NCBI GenBank assembly: GCA_039920645.1
Contig: JBDSDI010000153.1
Coordinates: 1-12,127 of the forward strand
Source of the DNA: CAMCVE01 sp039920645
GTDB lineage: Bacteria; Bdellovibrionota; UBA2428
Direction of reading: 5' to 3'
DNA length: 12,127 nt
Under the pieces are notes generated by a model, which searched no databases, was not told the DNA's origin, and worked only from the letters and a program-made list of their open reading frames with translations. Position 1 is the stretch's first letter. Every line of letters starts with the position of its first letter. Shown one piece after another: positions 5,498 to 12,127 of the stretch. The translations under genes and the position numbers were made by a program.

Positions 5498-6398
5498 AAT
5501 CCACTCCCGCCGACATGCGCGATTTCGCGCGCAGCTTGTCGAAAATCTCCGTGCCCATTTTCTTCACGTAGGCCTTGCGGTCCGCACAGGAGAAAACGAA
5601 CTCGTCGAGATACGCGTCGTAAGTCTTCTCGTCGCGAGAGATCTCGTCCCATTTAAGGTAGAAGTCGTTGTCGCGATCGTAATGACCTTGCACGAAACTC
5701 GGATGGCAGCCCCACGGCTCATGAACCACGTTTGCGACTAGAAATCCGGGAACGATCGTGCGGTTCGGATCCGAGCGGATCACCGCGGTGTCGACAATTT
5801 CTTCGGCGACAACGATGACTTTCTTGGCGGCGAACGCGCTTTCTTTCTGAGTTCCGTAAAGGCCCCACGCCTGCGCGTTGCCGTCTTGGTCGGCGCGTTG
5901 GCAGTGAAGAATAACGACGTCCGGTTCGAGTGGCGGAACGGCCGCGAGCTGCTCACCCGTAAAAGGACAGGTCACATGTCGAATCGAGGAATTGGATTCA
6001 GGGATGCTGCTACCGTTGTAGTTTCTGAGAGGCCAGAAAGGCAGTTTGGCGGCTCCGGCCTGAATACGACTTACCATTCCGAAATGGGAGTACTCTTCGA
6101 TTTCCAGAGGACGCGGCAACCCTTTTTCGGTGGCCTTCCGGAAAGCGTGCAGACTTCCGACTCCGGGGTTGCCGGCCCAGCCATAAACCATTTTCTTAAC
6201 GCAACCCGCCTGAATCATCTGATCGTAGATCAAGTCCGGCGTGAGCCGGATCGCCGTGAGGTCTTTGCGTCCCTGACGCATGATCTCATGCCCGGCCGCA
6301 AAACAGATAAGGTGGGTGAAGCCCTCAATATAGACACTGGATCCGTCATGGACCGTGTCTGCGATGGCTTCTTTCATCGAACAGCGTTTGTCGCTCAT
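5487..6398 (-). CDS. CoA-transferase subunit A (glutaconate/3-oxoacid type)
   Basis: A 303-residue alpha subunit partnering the gene that overlaps its end. Family features: MKEAIADTVHDGSSVYIEGFTHL (8-30; typical start), DLTAIRLTPDLIYDQMIQAG (46-65), VKKMVYGWAGN (67-77), KLPFWPLRNYNGSSI (118-132), CPFTGEQLAAVPPLEPDVVILHCQRAD (144-170), the GNAQAWG element (173-179) and VIVVAEEIVD (194-203). The segment LPFWPLRNYNGSSIP also recalls IpdA-like proteins of steroid-ring degradation, so the exact branch is open. I start at 6398 because family members begin here; the frame stays open to 6512 but that part overlaps the divergent fusion gene. There is no strong Shine-Dalgarno. Expression must come from the 105-nt region shared with the divergent gene, suggesting joint control. 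Confidence 0.86.
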   Translation of the reverse strand: MSDKRCSMKEAIADTVHDGSSVYIEGFTHLICFAAGHEIMRQGRKDLTAIRLTPDLIYDQMIQAGCVKKMVYGWAGNPGVGSLHAFRKATEKGLPRPLEIEEYSHFGMVSRIQAGAAKLPFWPLRNYNGSSIPESNSSIRHVTCPFTGEQLAAVPPLEPDVVILHCQRADQDGNAQAWGLYGTQKESAFAAKKVIVVAEEIVDTAVIRSDPNRTIVPGFLVANVVHEPWGCHPSFVQGHYDRDNDFYLKWDEISRDEKTYDAYLDEFVFSCADRKAYVKKMGTEIFDKLRAKSRMSAGVDYGF

Positions 6399-6423
6399 GG
6401 CCAAGAAGATTAGGTCCGTTGAA

Positions 6424-6452
6424 GCAATTAGGCAATTGGCTGATTTTGGCTG
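6424..6452. promoter_or_regulatory. Direct repeats in the divergent promoter region
   Basis: TTGGCTG occurs at 6436-6442 and again at 6446-6452, exactly 10 bp (one helical turn) apart. Overlapping the first, GCAATT occurs at 6424-6429 and 6432-6437. Helically phased direct repeats between divergent genes suggest a regulator site controlling both the CoA-transferase and fusion operons; no regulator gene is nearby. The first TTGGCT with TTTGAT (6458-6463) could also be a weak plus-strand promoter with a 16-nt spacer. Confidence 0.35.
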
Positions 6453-6478
6453 GGCTTTTTGATAGTCTGGGTCCGCAG

Positions 6479-6493
6479 CGGGAAGCCGTCCCG
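6479..6493 (+). promoter_or_regulatory. Small hairpin ahead of the fusion gene start
   Basis: CGGGA-AGCCG-TCCCG is a perfect 5-bp, GC-rich stem with a 5-nt loop, ending 10 nt before the ATG at 6504. The only ribosome-binding-like sequence there is AAAAGAA, which is weak, so this stem may influence translation. Also possible by chance. Confidence 0.25.
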
Positions 6494-6503
6494 AAAAGAA
6501 ACC

Positions 6504-9500
6504 ATGCGCCACGATTCAATCTTCCAAACTGAATGTCTCAATCTTCTCTCCTATCTGCCTTTTGAGCTGAGCCGTGACGCGACCGCAATTCACATTCGCT
6601 ATCTCAGTTCACAAGAGACGTTCTTTTGGAAAACTCAGCCGCTCGACCTCACGCGTCTTCCTTTAGCTCGGCTCGAAGGTCTCAGCGTTGCGGCCGAGAG
6701 TCTCACCTGGACGATCGACTCCATTTCTAGCGGAGACAGTCTTCGTGCCGGACTTGAAGTCATGCGCACACTGCGTGAGCTCGTGCTTTCGGAAAATCTT
6801 CAGGCTCATTTTTGGTCGCGCCCGTTCCACATCACCGCGAGCGGTTTCAAGGAAGGCAGCCTCGAACGTACTTCGAAGCTCCTTAAGGAACTCTACGACG
6901 ACAAACTCATGGTTCCCGAGAAAAAAGGTTTTCTCGTGGACCTCTGGAGATCGACCGGACCCTATCTCGTCGCCGACGAAGAGGGATCGCCTTCTTTTCT
7001 CGATGCGGCCTCGCAGATCGCCTCGCTTGCGATCGACCATAACCACAAAAGTCGCGGGGCCATGCTACTTCGGCCCGAACTTCAAGACGCGAAACTCAAT
7101 CTCGCGGACTGGGACGTTGCCGATGCGCTCAAGGGCGTGATTCGGCGACACTCCAAACTTCCCTTCGTGCACTTCTCTAACTCCGGAGCCGAAGCGATGG
7201 AAACGGCGCTGCGCTCCTGTCAGACCGAGTACCCGGAGCGACGTCACATCATCGCCTTCGACGGCTCCTTCCATGGACGAACCCTCGTCGCGCTCCACAC
7301 CACGCACAGTCCCGCCAAACGCATTCCTTTTGAGATCCATAAAGACCTCGTGAGCTTCATGCCGTTCCCCGAAGACAAGGAACCACATCTCACCCGCGCC
7401 GAACCCGAGGCGTGGACTCAAACCTGGGCTTCGGCACAGGACCCCGATCTCGAAACGCGCGTCTCGTTCTGGAAAAATTCCGGCGACTCGCTCATCCGCT
7501 CCGAGATTGAGTCGCTGCTCGCCGTCCGCAAGCAGATCCTTCAGGACAAGCCTCTTTGCGTCGTGATCGAGCCCGTTCAGTGCGAAGGCGGAGATCGCTA
7601 CGCGAGTCCGCGCTACTTCCGCGCGCTGCGGCTTCTTACGCGCGCGCTCGACGTGGCGCTCGTCATAGACGAAGTTCAGTGCGGATTCGGCCTGGGCGGT
7701 CCCTTCTTCTGGCACAAACGTTTCCATCTTGTCGACGCGACGGGCGCCCATGATGGGCCTGATGCGATCTTCCAAGCGAAGAAATCCCAGATCGGAATCT
7801 GCGCCACGCGCTTCAAGATGATGATCACCGACGAAACCTCACCGGCTTCGGTTCATCGCGGCTATATCCAAGCCATCGAGATTCTCGACCATTCGGCCAA
7901 GCCGCTCGAAAGAAAAGTGACCGAGCACCTCAAGGCTTTCCAAAAAGCACTGGGTAGCGATCTCGTCGCTTCTCCGCGCAATCAAGGCTACGCATTCGCC
8001 TTCGATCTACCGGATGCGAAGATCATGAACGCGCTCGTCTCCAAGCGCTTTCCCAACGCCCTGCTCTTTTACCCAGCGGGCGAACGCACGGCACGCTTCC
8101 GCCTTTGGGTCGGCACGCATGACCACGAACTTCTGGAAATTTTCTCAAATCTCTACCGCTGCTTCGAAGAGCTTGCGAAAGAAGGTCTTATTCGGAGTAT
8201 CCCCCCGCGCACCGAATGGCTTGCGCAGTATCCCGAGGCCTTCCGCGAAAAGATCGAGAAACCCCACATGAACGAGCACTCGATCTGGCCCGACTTCGTT
8301 GTGAACGCCGATCCGAAATCGCTCGCGTCCTTCTCCACCGAGAAATGGGACCGCGCCTATCACAAGCTCGTTACGAATTGTCCGCAACTCATCCTTCTCG
8401 CGGCCGAGAGTAACTACGACCTTTCTTGTCCGCCAAAAAGTTTCGACGATCTCTTGAAGACCTACGAAACGAATCCGAAATTCACGCGCCTCGAGCTCGT
8501 CTGGAAAGCGGCGCGTTTTTTCGGCACTCGCATCCTACAGGCCACACCCGACGTGATCCGCGCGCACGCCGCAGACATCACGGCACTCCAGGAAAAATCC
8601 TACGAAGCCGCGCGCCAAGCGACCGCCGAACAGTTCGTCGAGATCGCGGTCGACCCGCGCGGGATCGTGCACATCGCATTTGCCCCCGACGGGCATCTGA
8701 TCGGACTCAGCGCTGCGGCGCCGGCGCAAGATTTTCTCGACGTGCCGATGCTTGATCGCGACCCCCACTGTCGCGATCCGAAATGCCTTTACTCTTTCGA
8801 TCTCACCCTCGATGCACGCCACCAAGGCAAAGGCCTCGGCCTGCGTTTCAAGTGCGAACAATACATCGCGGCGATCCGTTCCGGAGCGCGCTATCTGAAG
8901 AGCCGCAACCGTTATCCCGAAGCGATCGCGATGGCGCGTCTCAACTTCCGCCTTTCCGCCGCTATCACCGACATCAACGAGAAGGACTACGGCGGGACCG
9001 GAACGGCGCTCTACCAAAGTTGGAACTTCGAGCGTTCGACGGTCGCCACGCGCTACCGCATCGGCGACATTCAAGAAGGATCGTTAAAAAACAAACTCAC
9101 GCTTTCGAACTTTGTGAGCCGCCACTACGTGCACGACGTTCGCGTGCTAGCCGACGCTCTTCCTGCGAGTCACCGCCATCTCTATCTGGCCTCGGGACGC
9201 GCTGAGACCGCCGATAAATCGCTTCGGCTCCTCAGATGGTTCCGTCCCACGGGACTCGCAGCCATTTCCGCCGAAGGGGCGTACTTTGGTCAGACGACCG
9301 CGGCCAGTCGCAGTCTCGGTGGACCATGGCCACTCCGATTCTTCGACTGGCCCCTCGTCGAAAGTCCTCGCGAGCTCGAGCAACTTTTCCAAACCCGTCA
9401 TGCCGATCATTTCCTGGGATTTTATGCCGACGGCCCCAAGCCCGGTGAAAAACTATCCGCCGAGATCAAACGCCTTCAGGAATTCTCAGAAATCTGCAAA

Positions 9501-9749
9501 GCCCACAAGATCCCCTTCGTTCTCAACGAAACCGAAAGTGCTTTCTGGAAAAGCGGCAAGGATTTTTGCGTTGGCGGAAACGAAGTCGATTGCGACGCGA
9601 TCATCATCTATCCTGGACATCAACTCGGAGTGCTCGCCGTGAAAGAATCCCTCTTTCTCGATAAGCCCCTCATGCTCATCTCGACCTGGGATGGCGACGA
9701 GTTCAGCCTGGCGCGCATGAAGACCCGGATTCTGGAGGAGATGCCATGA
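6504..9749 (+). CDS. Fusion: lysine 6-aminotransferase-like / GNAT / degenerate aminotransferase
   Basis: A 1081-residue multidomain protein. Residues 1-110 match nothing I know. Residues 115-560 form a class III PLP aminotransferase closest in motifs to lysine 6-aminotransferase: SNSGAEAMETALR (225-237), FDGSFHGRT (252-260), IEPVQCEGGDRY (355-366), VIDEVQCGFG (387-396, cofactor Asp389), PDAIFQAKKSQIG (419-431, PLP Lys426 by alignment) and RFR (531-533). Residues 560-680 are a linker. Residues 680-840 contain a GNAT acetyltransferase with the acetyl-CoA loop RHQGKGLG (772-779). Residues 865-1081 resemble a second aminotransferase large domain (SGRAE 897-901, YFGQT 927-931, LNETES 1007-1012, STWDG 1060-1064) but lack the cofactor Asp (Asn1008) and PLP Lys (Pro1037). 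The ATG at 6504 is preferred over a TTG at 6459. The stop overlaps the next gene as ATGA. Likely role: transaminate and acetylate a diamine or basic amino acid; substrate unknown. Confidence 0.82.
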   Translation: MRHDSIFQTECLNLLSYLPFELSRDATAIHIRYLSSQETFFWKTQPLDLTRLPLARLEGLSVAAESLTWTIDSISSGDSLRAGLEVMRTLRELVLSENLQAHFWSRPFHITASGFKEGSLERTSKLLKELYDDKLMVPEKKGFLVDLWRSTGPYLVADEEGSPSFLDAASQIASLAIDHNHKSRGAMLLRPELQDAKLNLADWDVADALKGVIRRHSKLPFVHFSNSGAEAMETALRSCQTEYPERRHIIAFDGSFHGRTLVALHTTHSPAKRIPFEIHKDLVSFMPFPEDKEPHLTRAEPEAWTQTWASAQDPDLETRVSFWKNSGDSLIRSEIESLLAVRKQILQDKPLCVVIEPVQCEGGDRYASPRYFRALRLLTRALDVALVIDEVQCGFGLGGPFFWHKRFHLVDATGAHDGPDAIFQAKKSQIGICATRFKMMITDETSPASVHRGYIQAIEILDHSAKPLERKVTEHLKAFQKALGSDLVASPRNQGYAFAFDLPDAKIMNALVSKRFPNALLFYPAGERTARFRLWVGTHDHELLEIFSNLYRCFEELAKEGLIRSIPPRTEWLAQYPEAFREKIEKPHMNEHSIWPDFVVNADPKSLASFSTEKWDRAYHKLVTNCPQLILLAAESNYDLSCPPKSFDDLLKTYETNPKFTRLELVWKAARFFGTRILQATPDVIRAHAADITALQEKSYEAARQATAEQFVEIAVDPRGIVHIAFAPDGHLIGLSAAAPAQDFLDVPMLDRDPHCRDPKCLYSFDLTLDARHQGKGLGLRFKCEQYIAAIRSGARYLKSRNRYPEAIAMARLNFRLSAAITDINEKDYGGTGTALYQSWNFERSTVATRYRIGDIQEGSLKNKLTLSNFVSRHYVHDVRVLADALPASHRHLYLASGRAETADKSLRLLRWFRPTGLAAISAEGAYFGQTTAASRSLGGPWPLRFFDWPLVESPRELEQLFQTRHADHFLGFYADGPKPGEKLSAEIKRLQEFSEICKAHKIPFVLNETESAFWKSGKDFCVGGNEVDCDAIIIYPGHQLGVLAVKESLFLDKPLMLISTWDGDEFSLARMKTRILEEMP

Positions 9750-10819
9750 CGATTCATTATCTGAAACTCGAAGGAACGGACCCTCAGTCCTGGGGACATC
9801 AGCAGGGCGAAACCCTCAAGACGCAGATCCGCGAGTTGAACGCCATTCGCCAAGAGCTCCTCGCGGGATTTCTTAAAGGCTGGTCACGCGACGAAGTCCT
9901 CGATTTGTGTCGTGAACATGCTGAGACCCTCGCCGAAAAAGATCCCGCCCTCTTCGCCGAAGCCAAGGGCATCGCCGACACCACCGGCGTGAGCATCGAA
10001 GACCTCATGGCGCTGAACGCCTACACCGACATGCGCGACTTCTCGGCCGGCGACAAGACGCGCAGCGAGGACGGATGTTCGATCCTCGCGGCTAAATCTC
10101 CCACCGTGAATTTCTGCGCACAAACGTGGGACATGCACGGCTCGGCCACTCCCTATATGCTGCTGCTGGAAATTCCAGGACCCATACCCATGCATGTCCT
10201 CACGATTACGGGTTGTCTCGGCCTGGCCGGCGTGAACGACCAGGGACTCAGTGTGATGATCAACAACATGCATTGTCGCGAAACGAACCGCAAAGGCATC
10301 GTCTGGCCGGCGCTGGTGCGCAAGATGCTCGCGACCACGAAGACCTCGCACGCAGCGAAAGTGCTCGCCGACAACATCCCAAGCTCCGGTCACAACTACA
10401 TGATCTTCGATCGCTACACCGCGACGGATATCGAAACGAGCGGCAAGAGTTTTGAGAGTATCGGGCATCTGCGCGAAAAAGACGCCGGCTACCTCATGCA
10501 CACGAATCATTATGTCGGTGCCCTTCGGGAAATCGAGATCCTCGATCGCCAAAGTCCGTCGACGCATGCACGCTACGACGCGCTGAAGACTTTCGCGGGT
10601 GCCCATCCCATCGACGGCGTGACGAGCCGACAGCTCATCGAAGGTCTTTTCGTAAAAGGCTCGACCTGCCACACGCTCAATATTCCACCGAACGACCAGA
10701 CCCCTCATGCGGGCGCGACCTGCGGCGGCATCATCGTCGATCACGTTCTGAAAAAGGCAACGGCCTTCGGCGGACTTTATCCGGAAGGCAAACACTTCGA
10801 GTGGAAGCTCAACTACTAG
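9746..10819 (+). CDS. C45-family Ntn hydrolase / N-acyltransferase
   Basis: A 357-residue protein of the acyl-CoA:6-aminopenicillanate acyltransferase (peptidase C45) family. These enzymes cleave themselves before a Cys, which then acts as the N-terminal nucleophile and makes or breaks amide bonds of small molecules. The predicted cleavage is Gly110-Cys111 in EDGCSILAA. Family features follow: NFCAQTWDM (122-130), ITGCLGLAGVNDQGLSVMINNM (154-175), SSGHNYMIFD (213-222) and HTNHY (252-256). No signal peptide is seen, so it should act in the cytoplasm. The ATG overlaps the fusion gene stop (ATGA) and has the strongest Shine-Dalgarno of the window, GGAGGA 6 nt upstream, so it may be made in excess of its neighbour. 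Tight coupling to a transaminase/acetyltransferase implies it acts on their amine product or releases their substrate. Confidence 0.85.
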   Translation: MTIHYLKLEGTDPQSWGHQQGETLKTQIRELNAIRQELLAGFLKGWSRDEVLDLCREHAETLAEKDPALFAEAKGIADTTGVSIEDLMALNAYTDMRDFSAGDKTRSEDGCSILAAKSPTVNFCAQTWDMHGSATPYMLLLEIPGPIPMHVLTITGCLGLAGVNDQGLSVMINNMHCRETNRKGIVWPALVRKMLATTKTSHAAKVLADNIPSSGHNYMIFDRYTATDIETSGKSFESIGHLREKDAGYLMHTNHYVGALREIEILDRQSPSTHARYDALKTFAGAHPIDGVTSRQLIEGLFVKGSTCHTLNIPPNDQTPHAGATCGGIIVDHVLKKATAFGGLYPEGKHFEWKLNY

Positions 10820-10843
10820 CGCTCGTCTGGTTGCTGGTGGGGC

Positions 10844-12127
10844 TTATTTTAATTTCCCCGCGAAGACCGCATACCATTCATCCAGGCCAGCGCGAATCAT
10901 AGCGATCATCTCGTCAATTTCTGAATTCTTGATCGTAAGCGGAGGACCGAGTACGAGCACGTCGCCCTCGGTGCCGTCGATCTGTCCGGTGTTAAACCAG
11001 GTCACGAGTCCTTTTTCGAAAAGAATTTTGCCGAGTCCCTCTGAAGCTTTCAGCGAACGCGGGATCGGCGCTTTAGTTATCTTGTCTTTCACGAATTCGA
11101 CGCCTGCGAGCATGCCGCGCCCGCCGATATGTCCGACGAGCGGATGATCGCCGAAGTTGCGTTTCAGTTCCGCACGGAGATAGTCGCCCGTCGCGCGCGA
11201 CTTCTCGATCACGCGGTGACGATCAAGGAAGCGCACGACGCCAAGACCAGCGGCGACCGAGGATGGCGTATTGATATAGGTCTGCGCGTGCATAAAGGAA
11301 CCTGAGTTCTTGGCAAGCACATCCACCAGATCGGTGCGCGTGAGCATCGCGCTTAGCGGCGCATAACCGCCGTTCAGGCCTTTGCCAAGAACAAGCAGAT
11401 CGGGCTCGAAGCCCTCTTGCTCGCACGCATAGAACGTACCCGTGCGTCCCATGCCGCACAACACTTCGTCGGCGATCATGAGAATGTCATTATCGCGGCA
11501 AATCTTTTGGACCCGGCGGAAATAGTTCTTCGGAGCGCAGGAGCCGCCCGTCGAAGTTCCGCTCACGGTTTCCATCAGCATGCAGGCGATCGAATCGGCG
11601 CCCTCTTTCTTGATCGCGTCTTCGATTTGGCTAACGTAAAAATCTTCGGCCGCGCCTTCGTAGGGCTCTAGCGGTGCACGGTATTCGTAAGGTGTCTGCA
11701 CCATCACGACATCGTGTAGAAGGGGACCGAAGAATTTCTTGTAGCGCGGGCGGCCCGAGGCCGAGAGCGCAAACAGCGTGTTGCCATGGTAGCCAGGCGT
11801 GCGGGCGATGACTTTGTATTTCGTGGCCTTCCCGGAATCGACGCAGTACTGACGTGCGAATTTGATCGCGGCTTCAATCGCTTCGCTCCCGGAACTCAGG
11901 AAGAAAGCGCGGTCCAGACGACCGGGCGCGCGTTCGCAGAGCAAGCGAGCGAGTTCTTCGCAAGCCGCACTCGTAAAGTGATTACCGTTCACATAAGGCG
12001 CACGCGTGATCTGCTCAACGATGACATCGATCACTTCTTTGTTGCCGTAACCAACCGAGGTGACGAGCGCCCCACCCGATCCGTCGACGTAGCGCTTACC
12101 TGCGGTGTCGTACATGTAAACGCCTTC
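10844..12127 (-). CDS. Class III omega-aminotransferase (N-terminus beyond window)
   Basis: The frame is open to the window edge (codons for E-G-V-Y precede the first Met at 12115), so the first roughly 20-30 residues are missing. Numbering from that Met, 423 residues show a complete fold type I aminotransferase: FFLSSGSEAIEAAIKFAR (71-88), PGYHGNT (107-113), IADEVLCGMGRTG (214-226, cofactor Asp216), PDLLVLGKGLNGGYAPLSAM (238-257, PLP Lys245) and HAQTYINTP (276-284, phosphate-binding Thr279). It belongs to the broad omega-amino acid:pyruvate / putrescine / BioA-like group; a specific substrate cannot be given. Unlike the neighbouring fusion, all catalytic residues are present. It converges on the C45 gene with a 24-nt gap and no visible terminator. 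It may act in the same pathway or be unrelated; orientation gives no operon support. Confidence 0.87.
   Translation of the reverse strand, partial: EGVYMYDTAGKRYVDGSGGALVTSVGYGNKEVIDVIVEQITRAPYVNGNHFTSAACEELARLLCERAPGRLDRAFFLSSGSEAIEAAIKFARQYCVDSGKATKYKVIARTPGYHGNTLFALSASGRPRYKKFFGPLLHDVVMVQTPYEYRAPLEPYEGAAEDFYVSQIEDAIKKEGADSIACMLMETVSGTSTGGSCAPKNYFRRVQKICRDNDILMIADEVLCGMGRTGTFYACEQEGFEPDLLVLGKGLNGGYAPLSAMLTRTDLVDVLAKNSGSFMHAQTYINTPSSVAAGLGVVRFLDRHRVIEKSRATGDYLRAELKRNFGDHPLVGHIGGRGMLAGVEFVKDKITKAPIPRSLKASEGLGKILFEKGLVTWFNTGQIDGTEGDVLVLGPPLTIKNSEIDEMIAMIRAGLDEWYAVFAGKLK

Noticed and set aside
6459..6503. TTG start for the fusion gene
   Set aside because: It would add 15 residues reading through the promoter-proximal hairpin, with no ribosome site upstream; the ATG at 6504 is simpler, though its own ribosome site is weak.
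7065..7775. 236-residue minus-strand open frame inside the fusion gene
   Set aside because: It is antisense to essential aminotransferase motifs and has a composition typical of shadow frames.
9884..10795. 303-residue minus-strand open frame opposite the C45 gene
   Set aside because: It is rich in Arg, His and Gly with no family signature. The sense strand carries clear C45 motifs and a strong ribosome site.
6504..10819. Beta-lactam-type biosynthesis, since lysine 6-aminotransferase and isopenicillin N acyltransferase families both occur there
   Set aside because: No ACV synthetase, isopenicillin N synthase or other cluster gene is in the window; both families have much wider roles.
1..12127. 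tRNA, rRNA, CRISPR array, prophage genes or plasmid origin
   Set aside because: I looked on both strands and saw no cloverleaf, regularly spaced repeat array, phage structural gene or iteron set.

Overview
The window is 12.1 kb of gene-dense, moderately GC-rich bacterial DNA. It has short intergenic gaps, ATGA/GTGA stop-start overlaps and no sign of phage or plasmid backbone. The mix of a KhpA-type KH protein, a tiny lipoprotein with a CG-V-R-R-D-P-L-P start, a REC-like/cyclic-nucleotide-binding protein and a REP-associated-type Y1 transposase reminds me of the Bdellovibrionota (Bdellovibrio/Oligoflexia relatives). That placement is from memory of family flavour, not from a search, and is moderate at best.

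Layout. (1) 1-76: two tandem hairpins sharing a 15-nt core, downstream of khpA. (2) 77-328, minus: khpA, an RNA-binding KH protein. (3) 368-1266, plus: a 52-residue LptM-like lipoprotein translationally coupled to plsC (lysophosphatidic acid acyltransferase). (4) 1274-2029, minus: a protein with a receiver-like domain lacking its phospho-acceptor, followed by a cyclic-nucleotide-binding domain. (5) 2119-3782, plus: dapA-dapB, consecutive steps of diaminopimelate/lysine synthesis, overlapping by ATGA. (6) 3783-4732: a single-gene island with a Y1 (HUH) transposase of the RAYT type, bracketed by palindromes and possibly transcribed as a leaderless mRNA. (7) 4733-6398, minus: a two-subunit CoA-transferase of the glutaconate/3-oxoacid type, with the two genes overlapping by 11 nt. 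(8) 6504-10819, plus: a very large (1081 aa) fusion protein coupled by ATGA to a C45-family Ntn hydrolase/acyltransferase. (9) 10844-12127, minus: a class III omega-aminotransferase cut by the window edge.

The most unusual object is the 1081-residue fusion. I read it as: an N-terminal segment of unknown fold, a complete lysine 6-aminotransferase-like PLP domain (motifs SGAE, FHG, EGGDR, IDEVQ, AKKSQ), a linker, a GNAT acetyltransferase domain, and a second aminotransferase-like large domain. In that last domain the cofactor Asp and catalytic Lys are replaced, but the interface motif STWxG, which in lysine 6-aminotransferases carries the Thr given across the dimer to the PLP phosphate, is kept. 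This suggests an internal pseudo-dimer. Directly coupled to it is an N-terminal-nucleophile C45 enzyme (Gly110-Cys111), a family that makes or breaks amide bonds on small molecules. The divergent CoA-transferase and the convergent omega-aminotransferase could feed the same pathway, together forming a candidate undescribed route for transaminating and N-acylating a diamine or basic amino acid. Gene order and domain content are seen in the sequence; the shared pathway is inference.
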